64,000 nucleotides of DNA from DATHKG01 sp035489435. GTDB taxonomy: Bacteria > Bacteroidota > Bacteroidia > Chitinophagales > Chitinophagaceae. Where the stretch lies: assembly GCA_035489435.1 (NCBI GenBank), contig DATHKG010000024.1, one strand, 5' to 3'. The notes below the pieces were generated by a model. It was not told the DNA's origin, searched no databases, and was given only the letters and a program-made list of their open reading frames with translations. Each line of letters starts with the position of its first letter. The stretch's first letter is position 1. A program made the position numbers and the translations under genes. Positions 53,886 to 62,259 of this stretch are shown here, one piece after another.

Positions 53886-54710
53886 ATGAAAAACATTTTA
53901 GTGATAATGAAAAGAATGGTGTCACTTTTATTTCTGTTTATGACCTGTAGTCTCATCACCTGCAATTTATTTTCACAGGAGCCTGCTTACACAAATGATA
54001 TTGGAATGAAATTCGTGTTGATCAAACCTGGAAAAATGATTGTTGGTAAATTTCAACCAACTGTTGGCAAAAAAGATTTTAAAGGCAACCCTCTTCCTGA
54101 ACAACTGAACAGGACATCAGAAGAAATGGCCGGCAAAGATGCGATGCCTGGTTTTACTGTAATGATTGATAATGGTTATTATATCGGCAGCTATGAAATA
54201 ACCCAGGGACAATGGCAAAAAGTTATGGGCAACAATCCCTCCGTTTTTCAAAATGACAGCACAGCAAAACATCCTGTAGATAATGTTACCTGGAACGATA
54301 CACAGGCCTTCATAAAAAAACTGAATGCACTGGATAAAAAGCATAAATATCGATTGCCAACAGAATTTGAATGGGAATATGCGGCCAGGGCAGGAGCATT
54401 GGATGATATATCATGGAAAGAAATACAGGTCAGCGCAGTGCTGGGTGGAACAATGACCGCCATAATCGGAACAAAAAAACCCAATGCCTGGGGATTATAT
54501 GATATGCTTGGTAATGTATGGGAATGGGTGCAGGACTTTTACAATGAAAAAATATTTGCAGATCGTGTATCTCCGAAATCAGGTAAAGAACATGTGCTAA
54601 AAGGATCTTCATTTACAGGCGATGTAAAAAATGCCACTTATATGACTCATGCTGCAGGGCCGGGCAATGGATTTGATATTGGTTTTCGACTGGTAATGGA
54701 AGCGAACTAA
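53886..54710 (+). CDS. Formylglycine-generating-enzyme-like (SUMF1-domain) exported protein
   Basis: A 274-aa exported protein with the FGE/SUMF1 fold: GMKFVLIKPGKMIVG, YYIGSYEITQGQWQKVMGNN, HPVDNVTWNDTQAFIKKL, YRLPTEFEWEYAARAG, WGLYDMLGNVWEWVQDFYN and the C-terminal GFDIGFRLVME. A signal peptide covers about residues 1-32. No sulfatase lies in the window, so it more likely belongs to the large group of FGE-like proteins of unknown role. The start region is duplicated (AGTGATAATGAAAA-like at 53880 and 53901), giving in-frame ATGs at 53886 and 53907; either may be used. Confidence 0.87.
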   Translation: MKNILVIMKRMVSLLFLFMTCSLITCNLFSQEPAYTNDIGMKFVLIKPGKMIVGKFQPTVGKKDFKGNPLPEQLNRTSEEMAGKDAMPGFTVMIDNGYYIGSYEITQGQWQKVMGNNPSVFQNDSTAKHPVDNVTWNDTQAFIKKLNALDKKHKYRLPTEFEWEYAARAGALDDISWKEIQVSAVLGGTMTAIIGTKKPNAWGLYDMLGNVWEWVQDFYNEKIFADRVSPKSGKEHVLKGSSFTGDVKNATYMTHAAGPGNGFDIGFRLVMEAN

Positions 54711-54736
54711 ACTACCTTCATCATTTGATATTAAAA

Positions 54737-55465
54737 ATGACAAAACAAAATGCTCTAATACCAATACTAAAAATCTTTGCTGTCGCATTTTGCGCTCTTG
54801 CTGCGCGAACGTCCCAGGCACAGATACCGGTGGGTTTTAAATCTATTTTCAATGGCAGAGATTTAAAAGGATGGCATATAAGTAGAACAACACACCAGGG
54901 CACCACTCCTGATTTTCGGGTGGAAAATGGAATAATGGTAGTAAGGCAAAAGCCATATGGACAGGGAGGCGTTTTATTAACGGACAAAAAGTATAAAAAT
55001 TTCGAAGTTTATCTTGAAGCCAGGATTGATTCCTTAACAAATGGAGGAATATTTATTCGTTCATCAGAAAGTGGCATTGCTTACCAGGTTGAACTGGATG
55101 AAACAGCTAATACCACGGGCAATTTATTGGGCGAAAGATTACAGATCAGCAAGGCAGCAACATGTAAGGGCCGTGCTGAAATATGGAAAAAGAATAACTG
55201 GAATTCGTATAGGATAAGAATGGTGGGAGAGGTACCTCATATAACACTTTGGATAAATGGAGTACAGATGTGGGATGTCAAGCAACCGAAAAATGATTTT
55301 ATCGCAGGTGCAACACAGGGTATGATCGGACTACAATCACATTGGACTACTTTGTTTTCGCCGGCTGCCGGCGAATGGAATGGCCTCACCCTATGGGCTC
55401 CGGGTGCAACACACCGGTATCGAAATATTGCCATAAAAGAACTGGATAGCAATCTTAGAGATTGA
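54737..55465 (+). CDS. DUF1080 (3-keto-disaccharide hydrolase) family protein
   Basis: A 242-aa exported beta-sandwich protein of the DUF1080 family, recently linked to cleavage of 3-keto-glycosides. A signal peptide (1-25) is followed by the hallmark FKSIFNGRDLKGWHISR, then FRVENGIMVV, KYKNFEVYLEARIDSLTNGG, IFIRSSESGIAYQVELDE, GRAEIWKKNNWNSYRIR, ITLWINGVQMWDV and IGLQSH. The start at ATG 54737 is preferred over the in-frame TTG at 54725. It is 26 bp downstream of the FGE-like gene and shares its strand with the DUF7133 gene. With the rhamnosidase upstream, this suggests secreted glycoside breakdown by oxidation and hydrolysis. Confidence 0.92.
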   Translation: MTKQNALIPILKIFAVAFCALAARTSQAQIPVGFKSIFNGRDLKGWHISRTTHQGTTPDFRVENGIMVVRQKPYGQGGVLLTDKKYKNFEVYLEARIDSLTNGGIFIRSSESGIAYQVELDETANTTGNLLGERLQISKAATCKGRAEIWKKNNWNSYRIRMVGEVPHITLWINGVQMWDVKQPKNDFIAGATQGMIGLQSHWTTLFSPAAGEWNGLTLWAPGATHRYRNIAIKELDSNLRD

Positions 55466-55494
55466 TCCGTTCCTCTTAGAGATTGATCTGCTCC

Positions 55495-55800
55495 TTACCG
55501 TTTTATTCTCAGTTTTTCCATTATCTGGTCTGTTGCTGATTCGCTATAAATTCCGAAAGCCGCAACAAGCACACCTTTCAAACCATATTTAGGAGCGGAA
55601 ATAGCATAAACAATAGATTCATCTGCGGGATCTGATTCACCTTCAAAGCGATAAAAATCATCGACGACAAACTCTTCAGGAGTTACCCGGTATTGTCCAT
55701 CGCGACATTCTAAACATTCCTCCATGAGATTGAAATCTTCCGTATAGCCTTGCTTTTTTAACTCAGTGAGCGCCTGGGAAACAGTATCAAATGCTTGCAT
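55495..55800 (-). CDS. Small conserved Bacteroidota protein, unknown function
   Basis: A 101-aa soluble protein beginning MQAFDTVSQALTELKKQG (start at 55800) with NLMEECLECRDGQYRVTPEEF, DFYRFEGESDPADES and VYAISAPKYGLKGVLVAAFG. I know this as a short Bacteroidota family often carrying an unsupported phosphoribosylpyrophosphate synthetase label; no PRPP synthase motif is present. It lies 43 bp downstream of the frameshifted gene 55844-57518 on the same strand and is convergent with DUF1080. Confidence 0.72.
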   Translation of the reverse strand: MQAFDTVSQALTELKKQGYTEDFNLMEECLECRDGQYRVTPEEFVVDDFYRFEGESDPADESIVYAISAPKYGLKGVLVAAFGIYSESATDQIMEKLRIKR

Positions 55801-55843
55801 AAAATTTCTTTTTATTGTATGGGTGCGGTACAAAAGTAACACT

Positions 55844-57518
55844 TCACTCGCTACAACAAATTTCAGGCACCGGCACAAGCGTACTGGTTCTTAAGATGCG
55901 TTGGCTACCTAGCTCTGCTGTCAACGGCCGGACCGATTCTTCCCCTTCAGCCTGGTTGATAAACCCCTCTTCCATACGCAACTGACGTTGGGTTTCCAGT
56001 TTTTGTTGTCTTTCTGTGGCTCCCCTGTCTACCTCTCCAACCGCATTTCTAAAATACTGAATACTCATCCCTTGTTTTAAATTCAATAAACCAAGTCCAG
56101 GAATTACGCGGCTAAAGGTTGGGTTTTCGTTGCCTGTCAATGGGCTCCTGCTCCAGAATTTTTCATAGGTCGGCAACATTTCAACAGCCAATACACTCAG
56201 ATTACTGTCATTCGGTAAGCCGAGGTCAAGCAGCATTTTTTCCACGTCTTTATTCTTCCAGCCGGTGATGCCATATTGTATGCCATCAGTATTTGAATTG
56301 AACTTACGCGCACCTGTACACTACTTTTTTCCTCGAGGGCTGCGTCTTTCAAGCCTGCCCAACTTATATCTAATCCCTGTAACAAACCGATGGCCATTGC
56401 ACCGGTTCCATCAGCCTGTACCGGTGCGGCTATATCAATAGCAGCTGCTGATATAGCCCAGGCTGCGTCTGCGATCCGGGCTTTGCCACTGATTGCACAG
56501 ACAGGGCTCTTGCATTGCCTTATTTCAAATTCTGTTGCATCAGTTTTATAAGAGATTGTTACGCGGTTAAGTTCAGGGTTCCATTGCGGCGGCTTTGATG
56601 CATCATAAGTGAAAGCAATAGGTTGGCCATATAAATTCCATGCTGCAGCAGCTGCTTCAATGGTACGCCCTGTATGGCTGATTGAGAACTTCAGGGTTTT
56701 AGGCAGTTCTATAACTGCTTCTGTTATATCTATGCCATTGTTATCCGGTGAGGTTTCAGTTATAACTTTCTGTTCGAGATTTAACAGAACAGACGCCGTC
56801 ATTCCTACGAGTACGATTAATTTATTATCGGTAGTAACATTTAATACACCACTGAGATTTATTTCACCTTCGGCAATGGTTAATCCGCAATAAAGATTAT
56901 CCGGTGATGAATCAGTAAATAAGTCAGCACTGATCCACACGCTGCCTTTTGGAATTTTGTATTCGCGTGGGCCAGTAATTACCGGAATGCTTCGCACTTG
57001 CAAAGGAAGTAACATAAATGGCCTTAGTCCTCCCTGCATCCATACCTGTACTACAGGGATGATGCGGAAAATATCAAACCAGACACGGCGCCCTCGTTGT
57101 TTAAGAAAGGCCCAAGGGTTTCGATTATTTCTCCACCTCTACCCCAATCGGGCACACTGCCTTTTTGTTGACTGCTGATAAAAGGCAATTCCCGTCGAAA
57201 AACCCGGATGGTCGTATCAATTGCCTGTGGTGTTTCTTTGACCCTCTGCAGTACACTGCTCAATTGCTGCAGCTCTGTAGCAGGCAACTGCTGCGTTGAA
57301 ATACTAAATGATTCTCCAAAATTGATTGCTCCAATCCGGGTTTCTCCGACCTGGAATTCTCCAACCTGGGAACTGCTTACTGGCAAAGATGGATCGTTGA
57401 TAATAGCAGTAGCTAAGATTTGCTGCAGTCGGAGAATTTCGTCACTGTTTGAATTATTGGTCAGCGTAATATCGCCGCAAAGTTTTGCCAGCTTCGCCAG
57501 CAATGGGTTTTCGTCCAT
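55844..57518 (-). pseudogene. Large unknown protein, broken by two frameshifts
   Basis: Three consecutive minus-strand reading frames (57518-57051, 57039-56197, 56245-55844) look like one gene. Near 57060-57150 the first frame stops, and the frame that continues (WAFLKQRGRRVWFDIF, RIIPVVQVWMQGGLRPFML) is already open before the apparent next start. Near 56290-56315 a second shift joins EEKSSVQVR to KFNSNTDGIQYGITGWKNKD, which runs into the third piece (VEKMLLDLGLP). Rejoined, it gives about 550 residues with beta-rich and coiled regions but no domain I recognise. Real decay and sequencing errors are both possible. No signal peptide is evident at MDENPLLAKLAKLC. Confidence 0.65.
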
Positions 57519-57720
57519 GGAAAAAGATTAAATCGTGAGTCAATCTTTTCATCAGGCAGATGTCTGGGGGGAATGAGCTTGCAAAGGGGACGAACAGAAA
57601 TGAATTTGTATTCCAGCGAGTATTTTTCTAAAAAAGAAAATGAAAGTACAGTATTTTTTATATCATCCCCTGTGAATAAATCTTTAATTTCTAAATATTA
57701 TCCTGAATATTGCTTTAATG

Positions 57721-57802
57721 AAGTGTTCAAAATATTCAATTAATGTTGGGTCCTAAATCCCAATGAACAATTATTATATGCTATTTCAAAGTTTGAACAC
57801 TT
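57721..57802. repeat. 11-bp inverted repeat enclosing an inner hairpin
   Basis: AAGTGTTCAAA (57721-57731) is the exact complement of TTTGAACACTT (57792-57802). Inside lies TTGGG...CCCAA (about 57746-57763). The whole could fold as an 82-nt structured element or mark the ends of a decayed element. Confidence 0.55.
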
Positions 57803-58468
57803 TCAAGGTTTCCCCATTCAATCTTTTTGATTTTCCCTAAAATAATTACTATTGTATCTCGATGATTCGTATCGGTAAATACAAGTAATTAATACCCGGC
57901 ATTCAATTTTGAAAGGGATCATACTTATAATGTGAATATTATCAAGAGACGGCTTACGCCCGAAATATTGCCATATTTCAGTCCCATTATTTTTCAGAGA
58001 TCAACTTTGATATTTCAGGAAGAGCTAATGCCATTGCTTTAATCGGTTAGTGCATTAAAAAAATTATTTTTATCCTTAAGCGATAATAGTAATTTCTTTC
58101 TCTATATTCTTTCTCTTGCATCGGGGGCCGGCCCACAATATGGCAGACATAACGGCAAAGCATAAACGTATTAACCATATACGTATTCATGGTTCTCTAC
58201 AATCTAGTACAGATAAGCGTTTGTGCGATTTTCGAACTTCTTTTGTCCACATTTTTATTAATCTTTAATTTATCTCCATACGAAGTCGTTAATTCTCACG
58301 AGCTCAAAAGGATCAGATTAAAAATGGATTAGAATTAAACATTCTTCGAATCGTCAACATCTTTTTCTATCAAAACCTTACATTTTTTTCTTAATTTTAA
58401 CTTCTTCAGGATTGAAGTGATATTCCTGATTGAAATCCGAATCCAATGCCTCTTCAACTCTTTTTTAC

Positions 58469-58504
58469 TACCAACGTTTCTTATTCATTACCGGCGTTTC
58501 TTAT
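58469..58504 (+). repeat. Two 16-bp direct repeats upstream of the atypical response regulator
   Basis: TACCAACGTTTCTTAT (58469-58484) and TACCGGCGTTTCTTAT (58489-58504) agree at 14 of 16 positions with a 20-bp period, about 110 bp before the regulator start. Confidence 0.6.
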
Positions 58505-58613
58505 CTTTTAGGGTCACCCCATCACCTGTATTAAAAGTCAAATAACCTCAAGCAGGTTTATTGATACTTTATGTATTCACACTAACCTTTACCTATGTTA
58601 AATCATTATTTAA

Positions 58614-59261
58614 ATGCTCGTTATTGGAATTGTTGAAAACGAGGTTAAGTACCGATCAGGACTTGAGCAGTTTTTTACATTATCACCCGACTATGTAGTG
58701 GGGGGCGTATGGAGCGATGCCAAAAGTGCGATCAATGGAGTGCTTCAGGTATTACCCGATGTTATTTTTGTAGAGCTGCAATTGCCAGGGATGGGCGGGA
58801 TTGAATGTATTCGCAGGCTTAAACAAAAATGTCCGGGCGTGAAACTGCTGGTGTTAACCTGGCATGAAAATGACGAAATGGTGCTCGAGGCTTTCAGGGC
58901 AGGTGCTTCCGGGTACCTCTTAAAAAGCGACGGTCCTGAATTGATCATTAAGGCGCTCCGTGAGTTACAGCAGGGAGGTGCTCCAATGAGTATGAGCATT
59001 GCCAGCAAACTGATAGAGTCTTTTCAAAAAAAAACCGAGCTCAGCAAGCACCCCGCACTAACAGTGCGGGAGAAAGAAGTACTGCAACTGCTGGCACTGG
59101 GAAAAATGTATAAGGAGATTGCCATTAGGCTTCTTATCACTACGGAAACAGCGAAAAAACACGTCAAAAATATCTATCACAAATTGAATGCACAAAACAG
59201 AACAGAGGCCATTAATATATGGAACAACCTGAATGAGGCATCCACCTTTTCCGAAAAGTAA
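58614..59261 (+). CDS. NarL-type response regulator with Asp-to-Glu phosphosite
   Basis: A 215-aa regulator with an N-terminal receiver domain and a C-terminal LuxR-type helix-turn-helix (LTVREKEVLQLLALGKMYKE and TAKKHVKNIYHKLNAQNRTEA, about 145-205). The receiver keeps Thr82 (VLTWHEND) and Lys104 (YLLKSDG), but the phospho-acceptor Asp is Glu54 in IFVELQLPGMGGIE, and the acidic pair reads Glu8-Asn9 (IVENE). The GAG codon was read directly. Glu can mimic a phosphorylated Asp, so it may be always on or respond to something other than phosphorylation. No kinase gene is adjacent. It stands in a gene-poor, repeat-rich region. Confidence 0.9.
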   Translation: MLVIGIVENEVKYRSGLEQFFTLSPDYVVGGVWSDAKSAINGVLQVLPDVIFVELQLPGMGGIECIRRLKQKCPGVKLLVLTWHENDEMVLEAFRAGASGYLLKSDGPELIIKALRELQQGGAPMSMSIASKLIESFQKKTELSKHPALTVREKEVLQLLALGKMYKEIAIRLLITTETAKKHVKNIYHKLNAQNRTEAINIWNNLNEASTFSEK

Positions 59262-59578
59262 CGATCGCCGTGGCCTGCGCACTATTATACATGTTGCAGA
59301 CAAAAGAAACTGCTGCAGATAATACATAATTGTGGGATAATTCAGGAGACTTCGGAATACCGAGAAAGGGGTATAATATATCAGATGAGGATCAGGATTT
59401 AATAAACACCGGTTCTTTCAAACACTAAACCTATTCCGGCAGCGTCTTTCCCCGGAAAAATTTAAAAATGCCTGTTAAAAGTTTGGAGTTTAACCGAATT
59501 TTCTCAATGGAAGGCTGGTAGCCACCCTCCTAATATGTGCCGATAAAAACTCATTTTTTTATTTTAAATATAGTCATC
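59262..59578. other. Gap without recognisable genes
   Basis: About 317 bp with no coding frame or RNA gene that I can support. The right end borders the hairpin at 59579. Confidence 0.55.
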
Positions 59579-59618
59579 GTGGAGGTCTAAGTGCATACTC
59601 CTACACTATAGCCTCCAC
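59579..59618. repeat. Long imperfect hairpin beside the inverted cargo-gene segment
   Basis: GTGGAGGTCTAAGTG (59579-59593) pairs with CACTATAGCCTCCAC (59604-59618) at 11 Watson-Crick positions plus one G-T, with a three-base internal mismatch and a 10-base loop. It ends 5 bp before the inverted YCF48-type segment. It may be a terminator or a recombination-related hairpin. Confidence 0.5.
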
Positions 59619-59623
59619 AGGCC

Positions 59624-59796
59624 TGGTTTTGCGGATGACACCTGCTGCTCCTACGGCCCAGCCGATAAGGGCATCGGTAAAATAAACGTCGATAAAGTCC
59701 TGCGTTGTTCCTCCGGTGGACTGATTGGTCCAGGTGCTTCCTCCGTTAGTGGTTTTTTGAATAATACCGGAGGCTCCCACCGCGTATCCGATAGTG
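59624..59796 (-). pseudogene. Inverted fragment of a YCF48-type repeat protein
   Basis: On the minus strand this segment encodes YCF48/BNR-like beta-propeller repeats: TIGYAVGASGIIQKTTNGG, STWTNQSTGGTTQDFIDVYF and TDALIGWAVGAAGVIRKT. It stops being coding at about 59624, and the frame then ends in a stop codon. Turned over in place, its AAAACCA end joins CCGATGGCGGC at 59797 in frame, giving a perfect repeat junction VIRKTTDGGTNWTT. It therefore appears to be an inverted piece of the plus-strand gene that follows, though an assembly artefact is possible. Confidence 0.7.
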
Positions 59797-60620
59797 CCGA
59801 TGGCGGCACAAACTGGACCACACCAATCAGCGGAACAACAGTTAACTTAAGCAGCGTTTATTTTAAGGATGTCAATACCGGCTGGGCAAGCGGCGCGAAT
59901 GGCACCGTGTTTAAAACCACCAATGGTGGCACCACCTGGGTGGTAGAACCGACTGGTACCACGCAAGCCATCAATGATATCGGTTACGGTTGGGCCGTAG
60001 GAGCCGGCGGCATCGTTTTAATGAATCAAGCTCTCCTGACCCTGCCCCTGCAACTGCTGTCGATCTCGCTCAATTCGGGTGCAGACTGCAAATCCGGACT
60101 CCTGCAATGGACCACCGCACAGGAGCAAGGTGTATCGCATTTCGAAATAGAAACGTCTGCCGATGGCCTCAACTTTAAACCGGTTGGCCAGGTGAACGCA
60201 ACCAACAGCGCCATCGCACAACACTACAGCTACCTGCTGAACTACTCTCTGCTGCCGTTGCACGTGCGGCTGAAAATGGTTGACCAGGATGCAAGGTTTA
60301 CCTACTCGAAAATCCTTACTGTTAAGGATGTCTGTGGCGGAGCGATGGCTTTCAGCTGGTCCGTCTCCCCCAACCCGATGCCTGCAAACGGTTCTTTACA
60401 GCTGAGCTTAACCCAATACAAGGGTACCGGGCCGATGCTGGTAGAACTGTTCGATATGCAGGGCCGGCCTCAGACAAAAGTTACTTTAACACCTGTAACC
60501 GGAAGCAGCAATTATACTACTGAGATAGCCATGCCTAAAGCATTGTCTTCCGGCGTCTATACCATCAGGATCAGTAATGGCAACTTCAGCGAAAGCAGGA
60601 GGATCGTGCAGACAAAGTAA
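59797..60620 (+). pseudogene. 3' part of a T9SS-secreted YCF48-type repeat protein
   Basis: A plus-strand frame with no plausible native start. It encodes two further YCF48-like repeats (DGGTNWTTPISGTTVNLSSV; TGWASGANGTVFKTTNGG), a fibronectin/Ig-like domain typical of T9SS cargo (LLQWTTAQEQGVSHFEIETS; DGLNFKPVGQV), and a C-terminal type A sorting domain (WSVSPNPMPANGSLQL; VELFDMQGRPQTKV; LSSGVYTIRISNG). The cargo would be exported and processed by the PorU/PorV machinery in this window. The 5' end is missing and the immediately preceding 173 bp are inverted, so it is annotated as a remnant. Its codon use is more GC-rich than nearby gaps. Confidence 0.8.
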
Positions 60621-60644
60621 ACCGATATGCATGGAGAAGCCGGA

Positions 60645-60772
60645 GCCCATGAAAAAGCCCACCTACGCTAAAGCTTCAGCGGGCGAAGCCGGACATCGTT
60701 CGCCGAAGCCCATGAAAAAACCTGCCTAGGCTAAAGCTTCGGCGGGCGAAGGCGGACAGCACAGGCATTCCG
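60645..60772. repeat. 64-bp tandem repeat, palindrome-rich
   Basis: Two copies (60645-60708 and 60709-60772) of GCCCATGAAAAA...GCTAAAGCTTCRGCGGGCGAAG..., separated by exactly 64 bp and differing at scattered positions. Each contains paired GCTTCGGCGGGCGAAG-type hairpin arms. It has the look of dispersed palindromic elements found between genes in many draft Bacteroidota genomes. Confidence 0.8.
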
Positions 60773-60857
60773 GAATCCTTCGAAACTATATAAAGCAGTA
60801 ACTATATATAGCAGTAACGCCCCAGGTATGCCCGTTATCGAATTAGAGGCCTGCTGA

Positions 60858-61040
60858 GCAACGCTACTCAGTCTTTATGCAATTAGACTAGGAAAAACAC
60901 AAAATATTGCTGGCGTTTTCCTGCATCACATAGCCGAAGCTAAAGATACTTTAGACCCCACCCATAAAGATCTTTCCAAAGGAATTGAATTTTTTGAATA
61001 CCAGGAAGGAAAATGTATCCAGATGTTACATAAAGGTTGA
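60858..61040 (+). pseudogene. Remnant of a GyrI-like small-molecule-binding domain
   Basis: A 60-codon open stretch with no start, ending in TGA at 61038. Its second half, KDLSKGIEFFEYQEGKCIQM then LHKG, matches the core of GyrI-like (SbmC) proteins, where a segment such as EEGLCVQMLHIGPYDDE is conserved; here it is cut by the stop right after LHKG. The N-terminal part is not recognisable. It is a truncated gene fragment. Confidence 0.5.
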
Positions 61041-61266
61041 ACTTTCTCCATTAGCATCATTCCGGTTTGTAGGGGCTTGAAAGTAATTTTCTTGCACTAC
61101 TGAACTGGAAAGCTGTAATTGATGTTGTTTCTATAAATCCAGCACCACAAAAGAATTTTGTACCGAAATAAATTGAACCTCACAACAAAACAAAATTGAA
61201 CTCCACAGCAAAGCCACCTCCCAAACTTATACCGAACTTTGCAGCAGAAATCAAAAGAATAAAATA

Positions 61267-62226
61267 ATGAACAATCAAACAGTATTAGTAACCGGAGGAA
61301 CCGGATTTGTTGGTATCCACACAATTCTACAATTGTTGCAACAAGGATACACAGTTAAAACCACGCTTCGTTCTTTATCCAAAAAGGACAGTATCGTTAA
61401 TGCGCTAAAAGACGGCGGATTAACGGATTTACAAAACCTCTCTTTCTTTGAAGCTGATTTAACAGCAGACGCAGGCTGGAACGAAGCCGTAAAAGGTTGC
61501 AATTATGTACTGCACATAGCTTCACCCTTTCCTTTAGTAGAGCCTGAAGACGAGAACGAACTCATTATACCTGCCCGTGACGGTTCCCTGAGAGTTTTAA
61601 AAGCCGCCCAAAAAGCCGGGGTAAAACGAGTAGTACTAACCTCTTCGTTTGCGGCAATTGGCTACGGTATCAAGCCTAAAGGCCATATTTTCACAGAAGA
61701 AGACTGGACAGATGAAAACGGGCCTCTTCAACCATATATCAAATCGAAAACCGTTGCAGAAAAAGCGGCCTGGGATTTCTTGAAAAATCATGGTGGGGAT
61801 TTGGAATTGACTGTTGTTAACCCTGTGGGAATTTTTGGTCCGATTATAGGAGATATTGTCCCCGCCTCATTTGATGGTGTAATAAAAGCACTCATCGGAG
61901 GCACTGTTACAGAAAGCCCTGCATTCACCTTTGGTGTAGTAGATGTACGTGATGTGGCGGACATCCATATCAAGGCAATGTTGCATCCCGAAGCTAATGG
62001 TCAACGCTTTTTAGCAACGTCGGAAGGCGTGATGAGCTTTTATGATATTGCCCAACTCATCAAAAAAGAACGTCCCGAAAAAGCTGGCAAGATTGCCGGA
62101 TTGAAGCCTACCGCGAAGGAGTTTTACATTGAAATGTCCAACAAGAAAGCAAGAGAAATTTTAAGTTGGCATCCGAAAAGCAAGGAAGAAGCGGTATTGG
62201 CAAGCGTAGACAGTCGGGTAAAATGA
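61267..62226 (+). CDS. NAD(P)-dependent SDR aldehyde/epimerase-type reductase
   Basis: A 319-aa extended short-chain dehydrogenase of the dihydroflavonol-reductase/aldehyde-reductase group. The dinucleotide motif is VTGGTGFVG (8-16), SPFPLV and RVVLTSSFAAIGYG contain the active-site Ser, and YIKSKTVAEKAAW (about 159-171) carries the YxxxK pair. The C-terminus (FATSEG-like FLATSEGVMSFYDIAQLI) is typical. A reduction of a small aldehyde or ketone is expected. It is followed at 33 bp by an AraC regulator on the same strand. About 100 bp upstream is an imperfect direct repeat (AAATTGAACCTCACAACAAA-like). Confidence 0.92.
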   Translation: MNNQTVLVTGGTGFVGIHTILQLLQQGYTVKTTLRSLSKKDSIVNALKDGGLTDLQNLSFFEADLTADAGWNEAVKGCNYVLHIASPFPLVEPEDENELIIPARDGSLRVLKAAQKAGVKRVVLTSSFAAIGYGIKPKGHIFTEEDWTDENGPLQPYIKSKTVAEKAAWDFLKNHGGDLELTVVNPVGIFGPIIGDIVPASFDGVIKALIGGTVTESPAFTFGVVDVRDVADIHIKAMLHPEANGQRFLATSEGVMSFYDIAQLIKKERPEKAGKIAGLKPTAKEFYIEMSNKKAREILSWHPKSKEEAVLASVDSRVK

Positions 62227-62259
62227 GTAAATTTTAAAGATAATTTTAGCATCAGAAAT

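Larger units (their letters stand above)
57519..58613. other. 1.1-kb AT-rich gap without a gene
   Basis: I find no credible coding frame, tRNA or rRNA. Structured pieces are the inverted repeat at 57721-57802 and the two direct repeats at 58469-58504. The first base marks the likely promoter side of the minus-strand broken gene, the last that of the plus-strand response regulator. Confidence 0.6.

Noticed and set aside
53877..54710. FGE-like protein as a genuine sulfatase activator
   Set aside because: No sulfatase gene lies in the window and the FGE fold is common in proteins without that function.
57721..57802. tRNA or riboswitch in the long gap
   Set aside because: No cloverleaf, T-loop GTTCRANNC or known riboswitch core was seen; only an inverted repeat and a short hairpin.
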